Part shown: positions 1 through 6,558 of the stretch, piece by piece
How the letters are laid out: the number at the start of each line of letters is the position of its first letter
Numbering within the stretch: the stretch's first letter is position 1
Assembly: GCA_037439705.1 (NCBI GenBank)
Contig: JBBIVP010000012.1
Location: 2,191-10,689, forward strand
Direction: 5' to 3'
From: JBBIVP01 sp037439705 [NCBI: bacterium]
GTDB taxonomy: Bacteria; JBBIVP01
Length of the DNA: 8,499 nucleotides
Translations under genes and position numbers: made by a program
Notes under the pieces: generated by a model
Told to the model about the DNA's origin: nothing
What the model saw: only the letters and a program-made list of their open reading frames with translations
Database searches by the model: none

Positions 1-1
1 A

Positions 2-70
2 GCTCAACAAACACAGAACATTTCAAAATGGAAAATCGCAGGGAGGATGGAAGTTGTTAAACGCTTATGA
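2..70 (+). CDS. 3' end of an upstream gene, possibly a biotin-dependent carboxylase subunit (partial)
   Basis: Frame 2 is open from the window edge to a TGA at 68-70 and gives a 22-residue tail ending in WKIAGRMEVVKRL. It overlaps the start of the biotin carrier gene by 17 bases. A WK-x-AGR-x-E tail resembles, from memory, the C-terminus of biotin carboxylase (alpha) subunits of acyl-CoA carboxylases, and the biotin carrier directly downstream fits that. The evidence is short and circumstantial; a carboxyltransferase subunit is also possible. Frame 1 is open too, with a stop at 58-60, but its translation looks less protein-like. The coding call is moderately supported; the identity is inference. 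Confidence 0.45.
   Translation, partial: AQQTQNISKWKIAGRMEVVKRL
42..46 (+). promoter_or_regulatory. Ribosome binding site of the biotin carrier gene
   Basis: GGAGG at 42-46 lies 7 bases before the TTG at 54. This near-ideal Shine-Dalgarno and spacing is the main reason for choosing TTG as the start, because the frame is open back to the window edge and no nearby in-frame ATG competes. Confidence 0.7.
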
Positions 71-578
71 AAAAAATGTTTATGTAAAAGTTGAAAGCAG
101 AGAATTCCAACTCAAAGTGCAAAAAGAGAATGGAAAAATTGTTATCTTTATGGGAGATAGAAGAATTCTGGTAGATTATGAAAAAATAAATAAATATGTT
201 TATAGCTTCATAATAGATGGAAAACCGTTTGAAGCAGAGATAGAAAAAGAAAATGAGGGATACAGGATATATGTAGGAAATGTTTCAAAAGATGTTTTTG
301 TTTATGACCTGAAAAGATTTTCAATCACATCAAGAAAAGAGGTGGCGGAAAAAAGGGGAGAGCATATTATAAGAGCTCCAATGCCCGGAAAAATTGCAAA
401 GATATTTGTTAAAGAAGGAGAACCTGTTAAAAAATCCCAGCCAATTCTGACGATGGAAGCAATGAAAATGGAAAACGAAATAAGAAGTCCTGTGGACGGA
501 AAGGTAAAAAAAATCTATGTAAGGTCAGCGGAGGTAGTAGAAAGCAAAGCGGAACTGGCTATAGTAATAGAAGAATGA
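54..578 (+). CDS. Biotin carboxyl carrier protein (biotin/lipoyl attachment domain)
   Basis: This 174-residue protein carries the biotin that shuttles carboxyl groups between the biotin carboxylase and carboxyltransferase parts of a cytoplasmic acyl-CoA or oxoacid carboxylase. The C-terminal biotinyl domain spans about residues 105-174. It holds the biotinylation motif EAMKMENE, with Lys138 as the predicted biotinylated lysine, preceded by the expected PMPGKI strand and followed by a PVDGKV turn. Residues 1-100 are charged and beta-rich, with repeated short strands such as FIIDGKPFEAEI; similar N-terminal regions occur in stand-alone carriers and may dock onto the carboxylase. The Ala/Pro-rich linker common in AccB is absent. 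The start is TTG, supported by GGAGG 7 bases upstream. The gene overlaps a probable carboxylase gene upstream and the transporter downstream (ATGA). A propionyl-, methylmalonyl- or oxaloacetate-type carboxylase cannot be told apart here. Confidence 0.9.
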   Translation: MLNAYEKNVYVKVESREFQLKVQKENGKIVIFMGDRRILVDYEKINKYVYSFIIDGKPFEAEIEKENEGYRIYVGNVSKDVFVYDLKRFSITSRKEVAEKRGEHIIRAPMPGKIAKIFVKEGEPVKKSQPILTMEAMKMENEIRSPVDGKVKKIYVRSAEVVESKAELAIVIEE

Positions 579-1891
579 AAATTTACCATAATTTATTGAG
601 TTTTGCTGGAATTTTCTTTTTTGCCTTTTTAGCGTGGCTTTTCTCAAAAAATCGCAGAAATCTCAACTGGAGGGCTATCTTCTGGGGAATTTCTCTGCAA
701 CTCATTTTCGCTTTTTTTATATTCTACTTTCCCTGGGGTGCCATCATATTTTCATGGATAAATTCGCTGGTAGTAAAACTTCTATCCTTTGCCACCGCTG
801 GAACATATTTCGTGTTCGGGGTTCTTTCCATCTCTCCTGGACAGACAGGACCCTCCGGAGAAACTTCTATCGGATTCATTCTCGCCTTTCAAGCTCTTCC
901 CCTGGTAATATTCTTCTCCGCCCTCATGTCCCTTCTTTATTACTTCGGAATTATGCAAAAAATAATAAAACTCTTCAGCTACATATTTACAAAACTTATG
1001 AAAGTGAGTGGAGCGGAATCACTTTGCACAGCAAGCAATATATTTGTCGGAATTGAATCTGCTTTCACGATAAGACCCTATATAGAAAAAATGACCCTTT
1101 CAGAACTCTGCACCGTCCTCACAGCGGGAATGGCAACAATTGCATCAACGGTTATGGCTCTTTATGTGGGAATTTTGAAGGACACATTTCCCACCATAGC
1201 TGGACATCTTGTCTCTGCTTCCATCCTCAGCGCTCCAGCAGCCATTGTAATATCAAAACTCCTTTATCCTGAGGACGGAAAACCTCTCACTCTGGGTAAA
1301 GTTGTTGAAACCTACTATGAAAAACCTAAAAGCTGGGTTGAGGCTGTAATAATTGGTTCAAATGAGGGTGTAAAATTGTGTGTTGGAATTGTTGCCCTTC
1401 TTCTTTCATCCCTTGCCCTTTTAGCGATGTTAAACTGGTTTGTTGGGGCTGTGGGAGACCTGGTGGGAACCATTTTGAATTTAAAACTTGAATTATCAAT
1501 AGAAAAAATTCTTTCCTACATCTATTATCCAATATCATTTATGCTCGGGATTCCTCTTAAAGACATTCCAGCTGTTTCCACACTCCTTGCAGAAAGAAAC
1601 ATTCTCACTGAACTGGTATCATATCAACACCTCAATCAATACATTTCATCAGGAATCATCAGCGATCCGCGTACCATAGTAATAACCGTTTATTCTCTAT
1701 GTGGATTTGCCCATATCGCGTCCCTTGCCATATTTGTTGGAGGACTTTCTGCTATCGCTCCGAGCAGAGCAAAAGATATTGCTGGGCTTGGTTTTAGGAG
1801 CTTATTTTCTGCCATTCTTGCCTGTCTTATGACAGGTGCAATTGCTGGCGCCCTTTATACACCTTTTCAACAACAAATTTTGTCAAAATAA
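575..1891 (+). CDS. Concentrative nucleoside transporter, CNT/NupC family
   Basis: This 438-residue inner-membrane protein should import nucleosides or related solutes with Na+ or H+. Its layout matches the family: an N-terminal three-helix region (residues 5-60, with an NWRAIFWG motif), a gate-like region (about 100-130, AFQALPLVIFFSALMSLLYY), hairpin 1 with the SGAES and SNIFVG motifs (145-160), a TM region around 180-200 (AGMATIAS), and the C-terminal core with TELVSY (345-350), SLCGFAHIAS (374-383) and PSRAKDIA (396-403). Length is normal for bacterial CNTs. The family's substrate loop, usually GQTEAP or GMVEAP, reads GIESAF (159-164) and is one residue shorter; the usual Asn of CGFAN is His380. 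Glu161 and Glu346 appear to keep the two key acidic positions. The ATG overlaps the carrier stop as ATGA, implying translational coupling. Substrate is uncertain because of the altered loop. Confidence 0.9.
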   Translation: MKIYHNLLSFAGIFFFAFLAWLFSKNRRNLNWRAIFWGISLQLIFAFFIFYFPWGAIIFSWINSLVVKLLSFATAGTYFVFGVLSISPGQTGPSGETSIGFILAFQALPLVIFFSALMSLLYYFGIMQKIIKLFSYIFTKLMKVSGAESLCTASNIFVGIESAFTIRPYIEKMTLSELCTVLTAGMATIASTVMALYVGILKDTFPTIAGHLVSASILSAPAAIVISKLLYPEDGKPLTLGKVVETYYEKPKSWVEAVIIGSNEGVKLCVGIVALLLSSLALLAMLNWFVGAVGDLVGTILNLKLELSIEKILSYIYYPISFMLGIPLKDIPAVSTLLAERNILTELVSYQHLNQYISSGIISDPRTIVITVYSLCGFAHIASLAIFVGGLSAIAPSRAKDIAGLGFRSLFSAILACLMTGAIAGALYTPFQQQILSK

Positions 1892-1918
1892 AAATATGAA
1901 ACTCCAAATTTTCTCCAG

Positions 1919-1940
1919 AACCCAAAATAACTGGGTTTTA
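1919..1940 (+). terminator. Possible weak intrinsic terminator after the nucleoside transporter
   Basis: A perfect 6-bp stem, AACCCA (1919-1924) with TGGGTT (1932-1937), closes a 7-base loop and runs into a short T-rich stretch (TTTTA, counting the last stem bases). It lies 28 bases after the transporter stop, in the only gap between two blocks of overlapping genes. The stem and the T-run are short, so readthrough is likely. Confidence 0.45.
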
Positions 1941-1948
1941 TTGAAATT

Positions 1949-1971
1949 TTCTCAAAGATATGAGAATTTTA
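1949..1971 (+). promoter_or_regulatory. Second hairpin just before the ferredoxin start
   Basis: TTCTCA (1949-1954) pairs with TGAGAA (1961-1966) around a 6-base loop and is followed by TTTTA. The shape is that of a small terminator. However, it ends only 9 bases before the GTG start at 1976, and its 3' arm contains the only GAG element that could serve as a ribosome binding site. It could therefore act as a terminator for the upstream block or as a structure masking translation of the next gene. No convincing promoter for the downstream block was found; a TTGAAA at 1941-1946 has no good -10 partner. Confidence 0.35.
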
Positions 1972-1975
1972 GAAT

Positions 1976-2200
1976 GTGCAAGAAATAAGGAAGAAAAAGG
2001 TAATAATAGATATTGAAAGATGTAAAGGGTGTGAACTCTGTGTTCATTATTGTCCAAAGAAATGTTTGAAAATAGGCGAAAAGTTCAACCAGAAAGGCTA
2101 TTACTATGCTGTGTTTTTTGATGAAGAAAAGTGCACTTCTTGTGCTATATGTTCCAATATGTGTCCGGATGTAGCTATTGAAGTGTGGAAGGAAGAATGA
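1976..2200 (+). CDS. Ferredoxin-type delta subunit of 2-oxoacid:ferredoxin oxidoreductase (2x[4Fe-4S])
   Basis: This 74-residue protein holds two classical [4Fe-4S] motifs. Cluster 1 uses Cys16, 19, 22 and 26 and cluster 2 uses Cys53, 56, 59 and 63, each followed by proline (YCPKK, MCPDV). An extra Cys30 lies just after the first cluster. Small proteins of this kind are the delta (KorD/VorA/PorD-like) subunit that carries electrons from the TPP-bound oxoacid to soluble ferredoxin. The assignment rests on the alpha subunit that follows immediately. The start is GTG: a TAG at 1970-1972 closes the frame upstream and no other usual start precedes the conserved core. The ribosome binding site is poor (GAG in a hairpin arm). 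The stop overlaps the next ATG as ATGA. A general ferredoxin would look the same without that neighbour. Confidence 0.88.
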   Translation: MQEIRKKKVIIDIERCKGCELCVHYCPKKCLKIGEKFNQKGYYYAVFFDEEKCTSCAICSNMCPDVAIEVWKEE

Positions 2201-3300
2201 AAGAGCTGATAAAGGGGACAATTGCGGTTGCAAGGGGAGCGATAGATGCAGGATGTAGATTTTATTTCGGTTATCCTATAACCCCTCAAAACGAAATTCC
2301 TGAATATCTTTCAAGGGAACTCCCAAAGGTCGGAGGGGTTTTTATCCAAGCAGAAAGCGAAATAGCTTCAATAAACATGCTTATGGGAGCAGCAGCGACA
2401 GGAGCAAGGGCTATGACTTCATCGTCTGGACCCGGTATTTCCTTAAAACAGGAAGGAATATCCTATATAGCAGGAAGCGAAATTCCAGGAGTTATTGTGA
2501 ACATATCAAGGTGTGGTCCGGGTCTGGGAGGTATTTCTCCTTCTCAGGGAGATTACTTTCAGGCAACAAGGGGAGGAGGACATGGGGACTACAGGGCAAT
2601 TGTTCTTGCTCCTGCATCTGTTTCCGAGATGTATTATCTGACAATAAAAGCCTTTGAATTAGCTGATAAATACAGAAATCCTGCTTTACTCCTTTCAGAT
2701 GCAGCCCTGGGACAGATGAAAGAGTCAGTTGAGTTGATTCCACCTGAAATAAAAAAAATTGAAAAAAATTGGGCATTAACAGGAGCAAAAGGAAGAAAGC
2801 AAAGGGTTTTAAAAACACTTCATCTGGGAGAATTGGAACTTGAAAAAAAGATATGGAGGATTCACGAAAAATACGAAAAATTAAAGAAAGAAGATACTAT
2901 GGTAGAAGAGTTTATGGTAGATGACGCGGAAGTAGTTGGTGTTGCTTTTGGGTTTGCAGCAAGGATATTGAAATCGGCCTGTGCGTCACTCCGGGAAGCG
3001 GGATATAAAGTTGGAATGATAAGACCTATAACCCTTTTCCCATTTACTGAAGAATCAATTAAAAAAGCATCTGAAAAATGTAAAAAGTTTCTCGTTGTTG
3101 AAATGAATACAGGTCAGATGGTTGAGGATGTGATGATGTTTAACAAAAATGGGAAAGAAGTTTACTTTTATGGAAGAGCACCAGGGGTTGGCTCTATTCC
3201 ATATCCAGAAGAAATAGAGGTTGTGATGAAATATCTCTGCGGTGAGAAAGTTCATTTTGAACCCATTCACCATCTTTCCTTCAGAAAGGTGGCAGGATGA
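2197..3300 (+). CDS. 2-oxoacid:ferredoxin oxidoreductase alpha subunit (KorA/VorB-like)
   Basis: This 367-residue subunit belongs to the enzymes that oxidatively decarboxylate 2-oxoacids (2-oxoglutarate or branched-chain 2-oxoacids) to acyl-CoA and reduce ferredoxin in anaerobes. The N-terminal pyruvate-ferredoxin oxidoreductase-like domain shows the hallmark GYPITPQNEIPE (25-36), a QAESE strand (51-55), TSSSGPG (74-80), GGHGDY (127-132), and DKYRNPALLLSDA (157-169). The C-terminal transketolase-like domain includes KVGMIRPITLFPF (271-283) and an EMNTGQM motif (302-308). These fit the KorA/VorB group better than pyruvate PorA; the exact substrate cannot be decided. I chose ATG 2197 over an in-frame GTG at 2185 because it overlaps the ferredoxin stop as ATGA, has purine-rich GGAAGGA just upstream, and matches the usual N-terminus. 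The beta (TPP) and gamma subunits normally encoded next are missing here. Confidence 0.92.
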   Translation: MKELIKGTIAVARGAIDAGCRFYFGYPITPQNEIPEYLSRELPKVGGVFIQAESEIASINMLMGAAATGARAMTSSSGPGISLKQEGISYIAGSEIPGVIVNISRCGPGLGGISPSQGDYFQATRGGGHGDYRAIVLAPASVSEMYYLTIKAFELADKYRNPALLLSDAALGQMKESVELIPPEIKKIEKNWALTGAKGRKQRVLKTLHLGELELEKKIWRIHEKYEKLKKEDTMVEEFMVDDAEVVGVAFGFAARILKSACASLREAGYKVGMIRPITLFPFTEESIKKASEKCKKFLVVEMNTGQMVEDVMMFNKNGKEVYFYGRAPGVGSIPYPEEIEVVMKYLCGEKVHFEPIHHLSFRKVAG

Positions 3301-4472
3301 AGGATGTGGTAATCATAGGAGGAGGACCCGCAGGAGTAACCGCTTCACTCCTTTTCTCAAAAAAGGGGAAAAGCACTACTCTCATTACAACTAAATGGAA
3401 TTTGGCTTTTTCATCCGGAGCATTTGACCTTTTTATTCCTCCTTCTGAAAATCCATCCACTCCTGAGGAAGCGCTCTCCTCCCTTGTTAAAAATTATCCG
3501 GAACACATTCTTGTTAAAATTACAAATAAAAAAAGGGAAATTATCAGGGAAGGTATTGAGGCTATAAATTCAATATATCCGTTTTTTAAAATTGTAAAAG
3601 GAAATGAAAAATTTTACCATTATATCTCAGATATGGGTAATTCTAAAAAAAGCTGGGGAGCTTTAAAATGGGTGGCATCAATGGAAGAATTTGAAAATCT
3701 CAAAGAGAAAATCGTCGTTCTCCCTTCTAATTTCATTGGAAGAAAGGCAAAACAGGTGGTGGAAATTATAAACTTGTGGACGCACTGTGATTTTCAACTT
3801 ATTGAGGTAAAAGGCTCTCTTGAAAGCTATTATGAAACACTTAAAGACCCGGAAGTGAAAACTCTATTGATTTCTATCACAAAGGAAAGAAATGAAAATT
3901 TTCTCCTTCCCCCTATATTCTGTGGAGATTACGGAAAGCCAAAATTTGTGATGGAATTTCTTCCTACTTTTGAATCCCTCAACGGAATCTGGTTAAAAGA
4001 TTCTGCTATTGAAATGATGACAAAAAATGGAGTGGAAATAATTGAGGAAGAAGTGATTGAACTGGAAATAAAAAACGGGAGGGTTATAAAGGCTATTACA
4101 GATACCGGAAGGGAGGTTAAAGGAGATGTATTTATTATTTCTACGGGAAAATTTCTCGGTGGTGGAATGAATTTCAGAGGAGAAAGAATAAAAGACTGGC
4201 TCGGAAAATTTTTGACCACTTCAAAAACTTCAAAAGACCACAGCGTACTTCTTACAAATCCTCATCCGCTCCATTCACAGGGAATTTTTTCTATCGGGTT
4301 GAAAATAGATGAAAAAATGAGAGTATATATTGATGAAAACAAAAAGTTTGATAACCTTTTTGCATGTGGAATGATAATTTCAAATGTGGACCCGTTTTCG
4401 TGGTCCATGGGATTCGGATTTTCATCATTGACAGCATATATCCTTTCAAAAAATATTGATGAATCCCAATAA
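3297..4472 (+). CDS. GlpB-like FAD/FMN-dependent oxidoreductase
   Basis: This 391-residue protein starts with a Rossmann dinucleotide-binding motif, VVIIGGGPAGVTAS (residues 4-17). FSSGAFDLF (38-46) then matches the SSGS/AFDLL signature of GlpB, the subunit of anaerobic glycerol-3-phosphate dehydrogenase that passes electrons from GlpA to the membrane anchor GlpC. Later landmarks are FIISTGKFLGGGM (279-291), equivalent to the GlpB ASGSFxSGG stretch, and a C-terminal flavin-closing segment NLFACGMI...DPFSWSMGFG (353-374). The last part lacks the usual GCGSGVA-like wording. Length is close to E. coli GlpB (about 419). No GlpA, GlpC or glycerol gene lies nearby. The start overlaps the oxidoreductase stop as ATGA, with AAAGGTGG upstream, so the two are probably co-translated. 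It could serve another acceptor or substrate; fold assignment is strong, function is not. Confidence 0.8.
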   Translation: MKDVVIIGGGPAGVTASLLFSKKGKSTTLITTKWNLAFSSGAFDLFIPPSENPSTPEEALSSLVKNYPEHILVKITNKKREIIREGIEAINSIYPFFKIVKGNEKFYHYISDMGNSKKSWGALKWVASMEEFENLKEKIVVLPSNFIGRKAKQVVEIINLWTHCDFQLIEVKGSLESYYETLKDPEVKTLLISITKERNENFLLPPIFCGDYGKPKFVMEFLPTFESLNGIWLKDSAIEMMTKNGVEIIEEEVIELEIKNGRVIKAITDTGREVKGDVFIISTGKFLGGGMNFRGERIKDWLGKFLTTSKTSKDHSVLLTNPHPLHSQGIFSIGLKIDEKMRVYIDENKKFDNLFACGMIISNVDPFSWSMGFGFSSLTAYILSKNIDESQ

Positions 4473-6558
4473 GGTATCAGTTATTATAGTAACCTATAAC
4501 AGCGAAAATGACCTTGAAAAGCTTATTCCATCACTTTTATCTCAAACATATAAAGAAATTGAAATTATTGTGATTGATAATAACTCACAGGACAATTCAA
4601 TTGACCTCATAAAAAAACATTTCCCAGAGGTGAAAATCATCAAAAATTCTCAAAATCTCGGATTTGCTCATGCGGTCAATCAGGGTATAAACCTCTCATC
4701 CGGCAAGTTCCTACTTCTTTTAAATCCTGATACCATTCTAAAAGAAGATTTTATAGAAAAACTTTTTGAAACCTTAAAAAATCATCCCGAAGCAGGAGGA
4801 GTATGTGGAAAACTGCTCAGAGAAGATGGTCAAAAAATTGATTCATCAGGAATATTTTTTTCGCCGTTTTTAAGGCATTTTGACAGGGGTCAGGGTGATG
4901 ACCCTGAAAAATATGATAAAGAGGTTTATGTTTTTGGAGTGAGTGGAGCTGCTGCGCTGTTCAGAAGGGAAATGCTTGAAGATTTAAAAATTGAAGGGGA
5001 GTATTTTGATTCATCATTTTTTGCATACAGAGAGGATGCAGACCTGTGCTGGAGGGCTCAGCTTCTGGGCTGGAAATTTTTATATGTTCCATCGGCAATC
5101 GGGTTTCACCGAAGGAGAGTGTTCCCTGGAAAAAGAAAGGATTTACCGCCATTTATAAACATGCATTCAGTAAAGAATAGATTTTTGATGAGGATAAAAA
5201 ATCAAACAATTCCTTTATTTCTTACCATTCTCTTCCCATCACTTATAAGGGATATAGGAATTATCATATACCTCCTTCTGTTTGAAAGAACCTCCCTTAA
5301 GGCATTCAGAGAGATTTTTTCACTCATTCCGCGAGCGCTCAGATGGAGGAGGGAAATAATGAAAAAGAAAAGGGTGAATTTCTTTAAACTCCTTCCGTGG
5401 TTTTTATGGAAAATGGAGGAAAGGACATATCTCAAAATCGCCTTTATGGGAACAAGAGGAGTTCCGGCTGGTTACAGTGGATTTGAGACTTTTGTTGAAC
5501 AAACCGGAAAAAGACTTTCAAAATCTCATAAGGTTTTCGTTTACAACAGAAGCCATCACATAAAAATGAGGGGCGAATACCTTGGAATGAAATTGATAAA
5601 ACTTCCAACAATCCCACTTAAACACACAGATACAATAGTTCACACATTCCTTTCGGTTCTTCACGGAGCATTTATGGGTTATGACATAGTTTATATATGC
5701 GGTGTTGGAAATAGCATCCTTTCGTTTGTCCCAAAAATTTACGGAGCAAAAACAGTTCTGAATGTGGACGGAAAGGACTGGACGAGAGAAAAATGGGGAA
5801 AATTTGCAAGGTGGTTTCTTAAAATGAGTGAAAGAATAGCAACTCTTTTTCCTGATGTGGTGATTGCGGACTCAAAGGCAGTTGAAAATTATTACCTCAC
5901 AGCATACCGCAAAAAAACCGTTATGATTCCTTATGGAGCGGAGATGAGATATGTTCCTCCTTCAAAATGCCTTAAAAAATTTGAACTTGAGCCGAGAAAA
6001 TACATACTTTTTGTGGGAAGATTGGTGCCAGAAAATGGAGCCCACCTTCTTATTGAGGCATACAAAAAAATAAAGACCACTTCTTTTCCCCTTGTTATAG
6101 TTGGCGATGCACCTTACATGGAAAAATACAAGAAGGAATTGAAAAAAATGGCAGGAGAAATACCTCCACCCAAAAAGGTGGTTTTTACTGGCTTCCTTGT
6201 AGGAGATGACTATATGGAAATCTCAAACCATCCCTACATATATGTCCTTGCATCAGGAGTTGGAGGAACCCATCCCGTTCTAGTTGAACAGATGAAAGCA
6301 GGGAATTGTGTGCTTGTGAATTCCATAAATCCTGCTAATATAGAGGTTGTGGAGGACGCCGGATTTTATTTTGACGGTGAGAAAGGCGCAGAGGAATTAA
6401 AAGAAAAAATTGATTTCCTTCTTCAAAATCCAGAAATTGTTGAAAAATACAGAGAGCAGGCAAGAAAGAGAGCAGAAGAGGTTTACAACTGGGAGAAAAT
6501 CGTAGAAAAGTACGAAGAATTGTTTCTAATTCTGAGAGCCGGGAGGAAATTTCACTGA
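4459..6558 (+). CDS. Two-domain glycosyltransferase, GT2 fused to GT4 (DUF1972-like)
   Basis: From ATG 4459 this is a 699-residue protein with two glycosyltransferase modules. The N-terminal GT2 (GT-A fold) domain, about residues 5-245, has VSVIIVTYNSE (6-16), VIDNNSQD (38-45), NLGFAHAVNQG (66-76), the metal-site equivalent NPD (89-91) and an acidic YREDADLCWRA segment (190-200). A hydrophobic stretch (about 250-275) and a basic linker follow. The C-terminal GT4 (GT-B fold) domain begins with FMGTRGVPAGYSGFETF (329-345) and has NVDGKDW (435-441) and GGTHPVLVEQMKAGN (602-616), the wording of the rhamnosyltransferase-like DUF1972 group. In it the first Glu of the EX7E motif is replaced, a trait of that group. 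A role in polysaccharide or glycan assembly at the inner face of the membrane is likely. An in-frame TTG lies just upstream at 4456; ATG is preferred. No ribosome binding site is visible; the 14-base overlap with the previous gene suggests coupling. Confidence 0.88.
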   Translation: MNPNKVSVIIVTYNSENDLEKLIPSLLSQTYKEIEIIVIDNNSQDNSIDLIKKHFPEVKIIKNSQNLGFAHAVNQGINLSSGKFLLLLNPDTILKEDFIEKLFETLKNHPEAGGVCGKLLREDGQKIDSSGIFFSPFLRHFDRGQGDDPEKYDKEVYVFGVSGAAALFRREMLEDLKIEGEYFDSSFFAYREDADLCWRAQLLGWKFLYVPSAIGFHRRRVFPGKRKDLPPFINMHSVKNRFLMRIKNQTIPLFLTILFPSLIRDIGIIIYLLLFERTSLKAFREIFSLIPRALRWRREIMKKKRVNFFKLLPWFLWKMEERTYLKIAFMGTRGVPAGYSGFETFVEQTGKRLSKSHKVFVYNRSHHIKMRGEYLGMKLIKLPTIPLKHTDTIVHTFLSVLHGAFMGYDIVYICGVGNSILSFVPKIYGAKTVLNVDGKDWTREKWGKFARWFLKMSERIATLFPDVVIADSKAVENYYLTAYRKKTVMIPYGAEMRYVPPSKCLKKFELEPRKYILFVGRLVPENGAHLLIEAYKKIKTTSFPLVIVGDAPYMEKYKKELKKMAGEIPPPKKVVFTGFLVGDDYMEISNHPYIYVLASGVGGTHPVLVEQMKAGNCVLVNSINPANIEVVEDAGFYFDGEKGAEELKEKIDFLLQNPEIVEKYREQARKRAEEVYNWEKIVEKYEELFLILRAGRKFH
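6542..6546 (+). promoter_or_regulatory. Ribosome binding site of the potassium channel gene
   Basis: GGAGG at 6542-6546 lies 11 bases before ATG 6558, inside the last codons of the glycosyltransferase gene. It is the clearest internal site in the gene block and supports the chosen start. Confidence 0.55.

Noticed and set aside
3-53. Extension of the biotin carrier gene upstream to the window edge in the same frame
   Set aside because: The frame is open, but the residues do not resemble the family, and a good ribosome binding site supports TTG at 54. The upstream stretch is better explained as the tail of another gene in frame 2.
634-1056. 140-codon open frame inside the transporter gene
   Set aside because: It lies wholly inside the transporter in another frame; its translation has no domain pattern, while the transporter frame matches a known family throughout.
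2185-2196. GTG start at 2185 for the oxidoreductase alpha subunit
   Set aside because: It would add four residues not usual for the family and would place the start inside the purine-rich binding site; ATG 2197 with the ATGA overlap fits better.
2492-2818. 108-codon minus-strand open frame opposite the oxidoreductase alpha subunit
   Set aside because: It is a shadow of a well-supported gene, with no ribosome binding site or recognisable protein motif; the same holds for the other minus-strand frames.
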